Shown in pieces: positions 6,009 through 6,267 of a stretch of 6,267 nucleotides of DNA (the stretch's first letter is position 1; each line of letters opens with the position of its first letter). The notes under the pieces are model-generated. The model was not told the DNA's origin. It saw only the letters and a program-made list of their open reading frames with translations, and searched no databases. The translations under genes and the position numbers were made by a program. This DNA is from Ruminiclostridium sp. (GTDB taxonomy: Bacteria; Bacillota; Clostridia; Oscillospirales; Oscillospiraceae), in contig JAFZEB010000085.1 of NCBI GenBank assembly GCA_017560855.1, forward strand, positions 1 through 6,267, read 5' to 3'.

Positions 6009-6021
6009 GTAAAAAATTTAC
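6009..6021. repeat. Small AT-rich inverted repeat upstream of the etfB promoter
   Basis: GTAAA-AAA-TTTAC, 13 bp, centred about 63 bp upstream of the predicted transcript start. The position would suit an activator or a repressor half of a looped pair, but AT-rich palindromes of this size arise easily by chance. Confidence 0.3.
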
Positions 6022-6038
6022 TTTCAAAAGGGACCAAA

Positions 6039-6055
6039 TTAGGCAATTCGCCTAA
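6039..6055 (-). terminator. Second terminator-like hairpin downstream of lysC
   Basis: On the minus strand TTAGGC and GCCTAA pair around GAATT, followed by TTTGGTCCCTTTTG. The 6-bp stem is short and the T tract is interrupted, so on its own it is a weak terminator; it may back up the hairpin at 6073-6096. Confidence 0.45.
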
Positions 6056-6072
6056 CCCCTTCCATAAAGAAT

Positions 6073-6096
6073 GGAGTCGGAACTGCGTCCGACTCC
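6073..6096 (-). terminator. Hairpin terminator after lysC
   Basis: GGAGTCGG and CCGACTCC form a perfect 8-bp stem with an 8-nt loop, 19 nt after the lysC stop codon. On the minus strand it is followed by ATTCTTTAT, a modest T-rich run. The position and stem support termination of the lysC transcript; the weak T tract lowers certainty. Confidence 0.6.
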
Positions 6097-6115
6097 CCTG
6101 CTATTATTTATAATC

Positions 6116-6267
6116 TCAATCCTCGAAGAACTTATCGTGGATGGCCTGAACGGCTGCGTTGCCATTGATCTCGTCCAGCAGGACAGAGACCTTGATCTCA
6201 CTGGTGGAGATCATATGGATGTTGATGTCAGCATCATACAGGGCACCGAACATCTTGGCTGCCACAC
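6116..6267 (-). CDS. lysC: Aspartate kinase, C-terminal ACT domain (partial, 5' end missing)
   Basis: Only the last 49 residues are in the window, read in the frame ending at the TGA at 6116-6118. The sequence contains AAKMFGALYDADINIHMIS and then TSEIKVSVLLDE, which is the highly conserved end of aspartate kinase. This is the second ACT module, which contributes to the allosteric lysine and/or threonine site. Aspartate kinase phosphorylates aspartate in the first step toward lysine, threonine, methionine and diaminopimelate. The catalytic domain and start lie to the right. It forms its own transcription unit end, separated from etfB by hairpins and a new promoter, so no functional link to the etf operon is implied. 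Which isozyme type it is cannot be told from this piece. Confidence 0.88.
   Translation of the reverse strand, partial: VAAKMFGALYDADINIHMISTSEIKVSVLLDEINGNAAVQAIHDKFFED

Larger units (their letters stand above)
5744..6115 (-). other. 372-base non-coding gap between lysC and etfB
   Basis: No gene was found here on either strand. From the lysC side it holds two terminator-like hairpins (6073-6096 and 6039-6055), a small AT inverted repeat (6009-6021), the etfB promoter (5959-5987), and a leader of about 210 nt with two strong stem-loops (5915-5943 and 5875-5912). A G-rich stretch around 5821-5850 and a 7-base direct repeat, GCTTTGG at 5799-5805 and 5814-5820, follow. The last 40 nt before the etfB ribosome site are A-rich and probably unstructured, which favours ribosome loading. 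Confidence 0.8.

Overview
The window reads as ordinary chromosome from a butyrate-producing, anaerobic Firmicute, most likely a gut clostridium of the Oscillospirales type (Flavonifractor, Intestinimonas or Oscillibacter-like). This rests on protein character, moderately high GC in the genes with AT-rich gaps, strong GGAGG-type ribosome sites, and an electron-transfer-flavoprotein/acyl-CoA dehydrogenase operon. The genus is an inference. Every gene lies on the minus strand, so transcription runs from high to low coordinates. No mobile element, CRISPR array, tRNA or rRNA was seen.

In transcription order: (1) 6116-6267, the last 49 codons of an aspartate kinase (ACT domain), followed by two terminator-like hairpins. 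(2) 5744-6115, a 372-base gap holding those hairpins, a near-consensus sigma-A promoter and a leader of about 210 nt with two strong stem-loops. (3) 3893-5743, etfB and etfA, 21 nt apart, the two subunits of an FAD-containing electron transfer flavoprotein. (4) 3792-3892, a 101-nt gap with a long GC-rich hairpin capped by a UUCG tetraloop on the mRNA strand. (5) 2646-3791, a short-chain (butyryl-CoA type) acyl-CoA dehydrogenase, then an intrinsic terminator. (6) 1992-2561, a freestanding YbaK/ProX-type prolyl-tRNA editing deacylase with its own strong terminator. (7) An extended -10 promoter driving a second small operon: a YkvI-family membrane protein (766-1854) overlapping by 17 nt with an FAD-dependent dehydrogenase (COG2509 type) that runs off the left edge.

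The central operon has a clear job. EtfAB carries electrons to or from the acyl-CoA dehydrogenase. In anaerobic clostridia this complex reduces crotonyl-CoA to butyryl-CoA, usually coupling NADH oxidation to ferredoxin reduction by flavin-based electron bifurcation. The usual partners crt, hbd and thl are absent here, and the dehydrogenase is last rather than first. Strongly biased codons (GCT for alanine; AAG, GAG, CTG, GGC), a consensus promoter and strong ribosome sites point to very high expression.

I found no convincing new system. The points most worth a second look are the structured etfB leader, which I cannot match to a riboswitch class, the UUCG-capped hairpin between etfA and acd, and the overlapping pair of poorly characterised genes (YkvI-like transporter plus FAD-dependent dehydrogenase).
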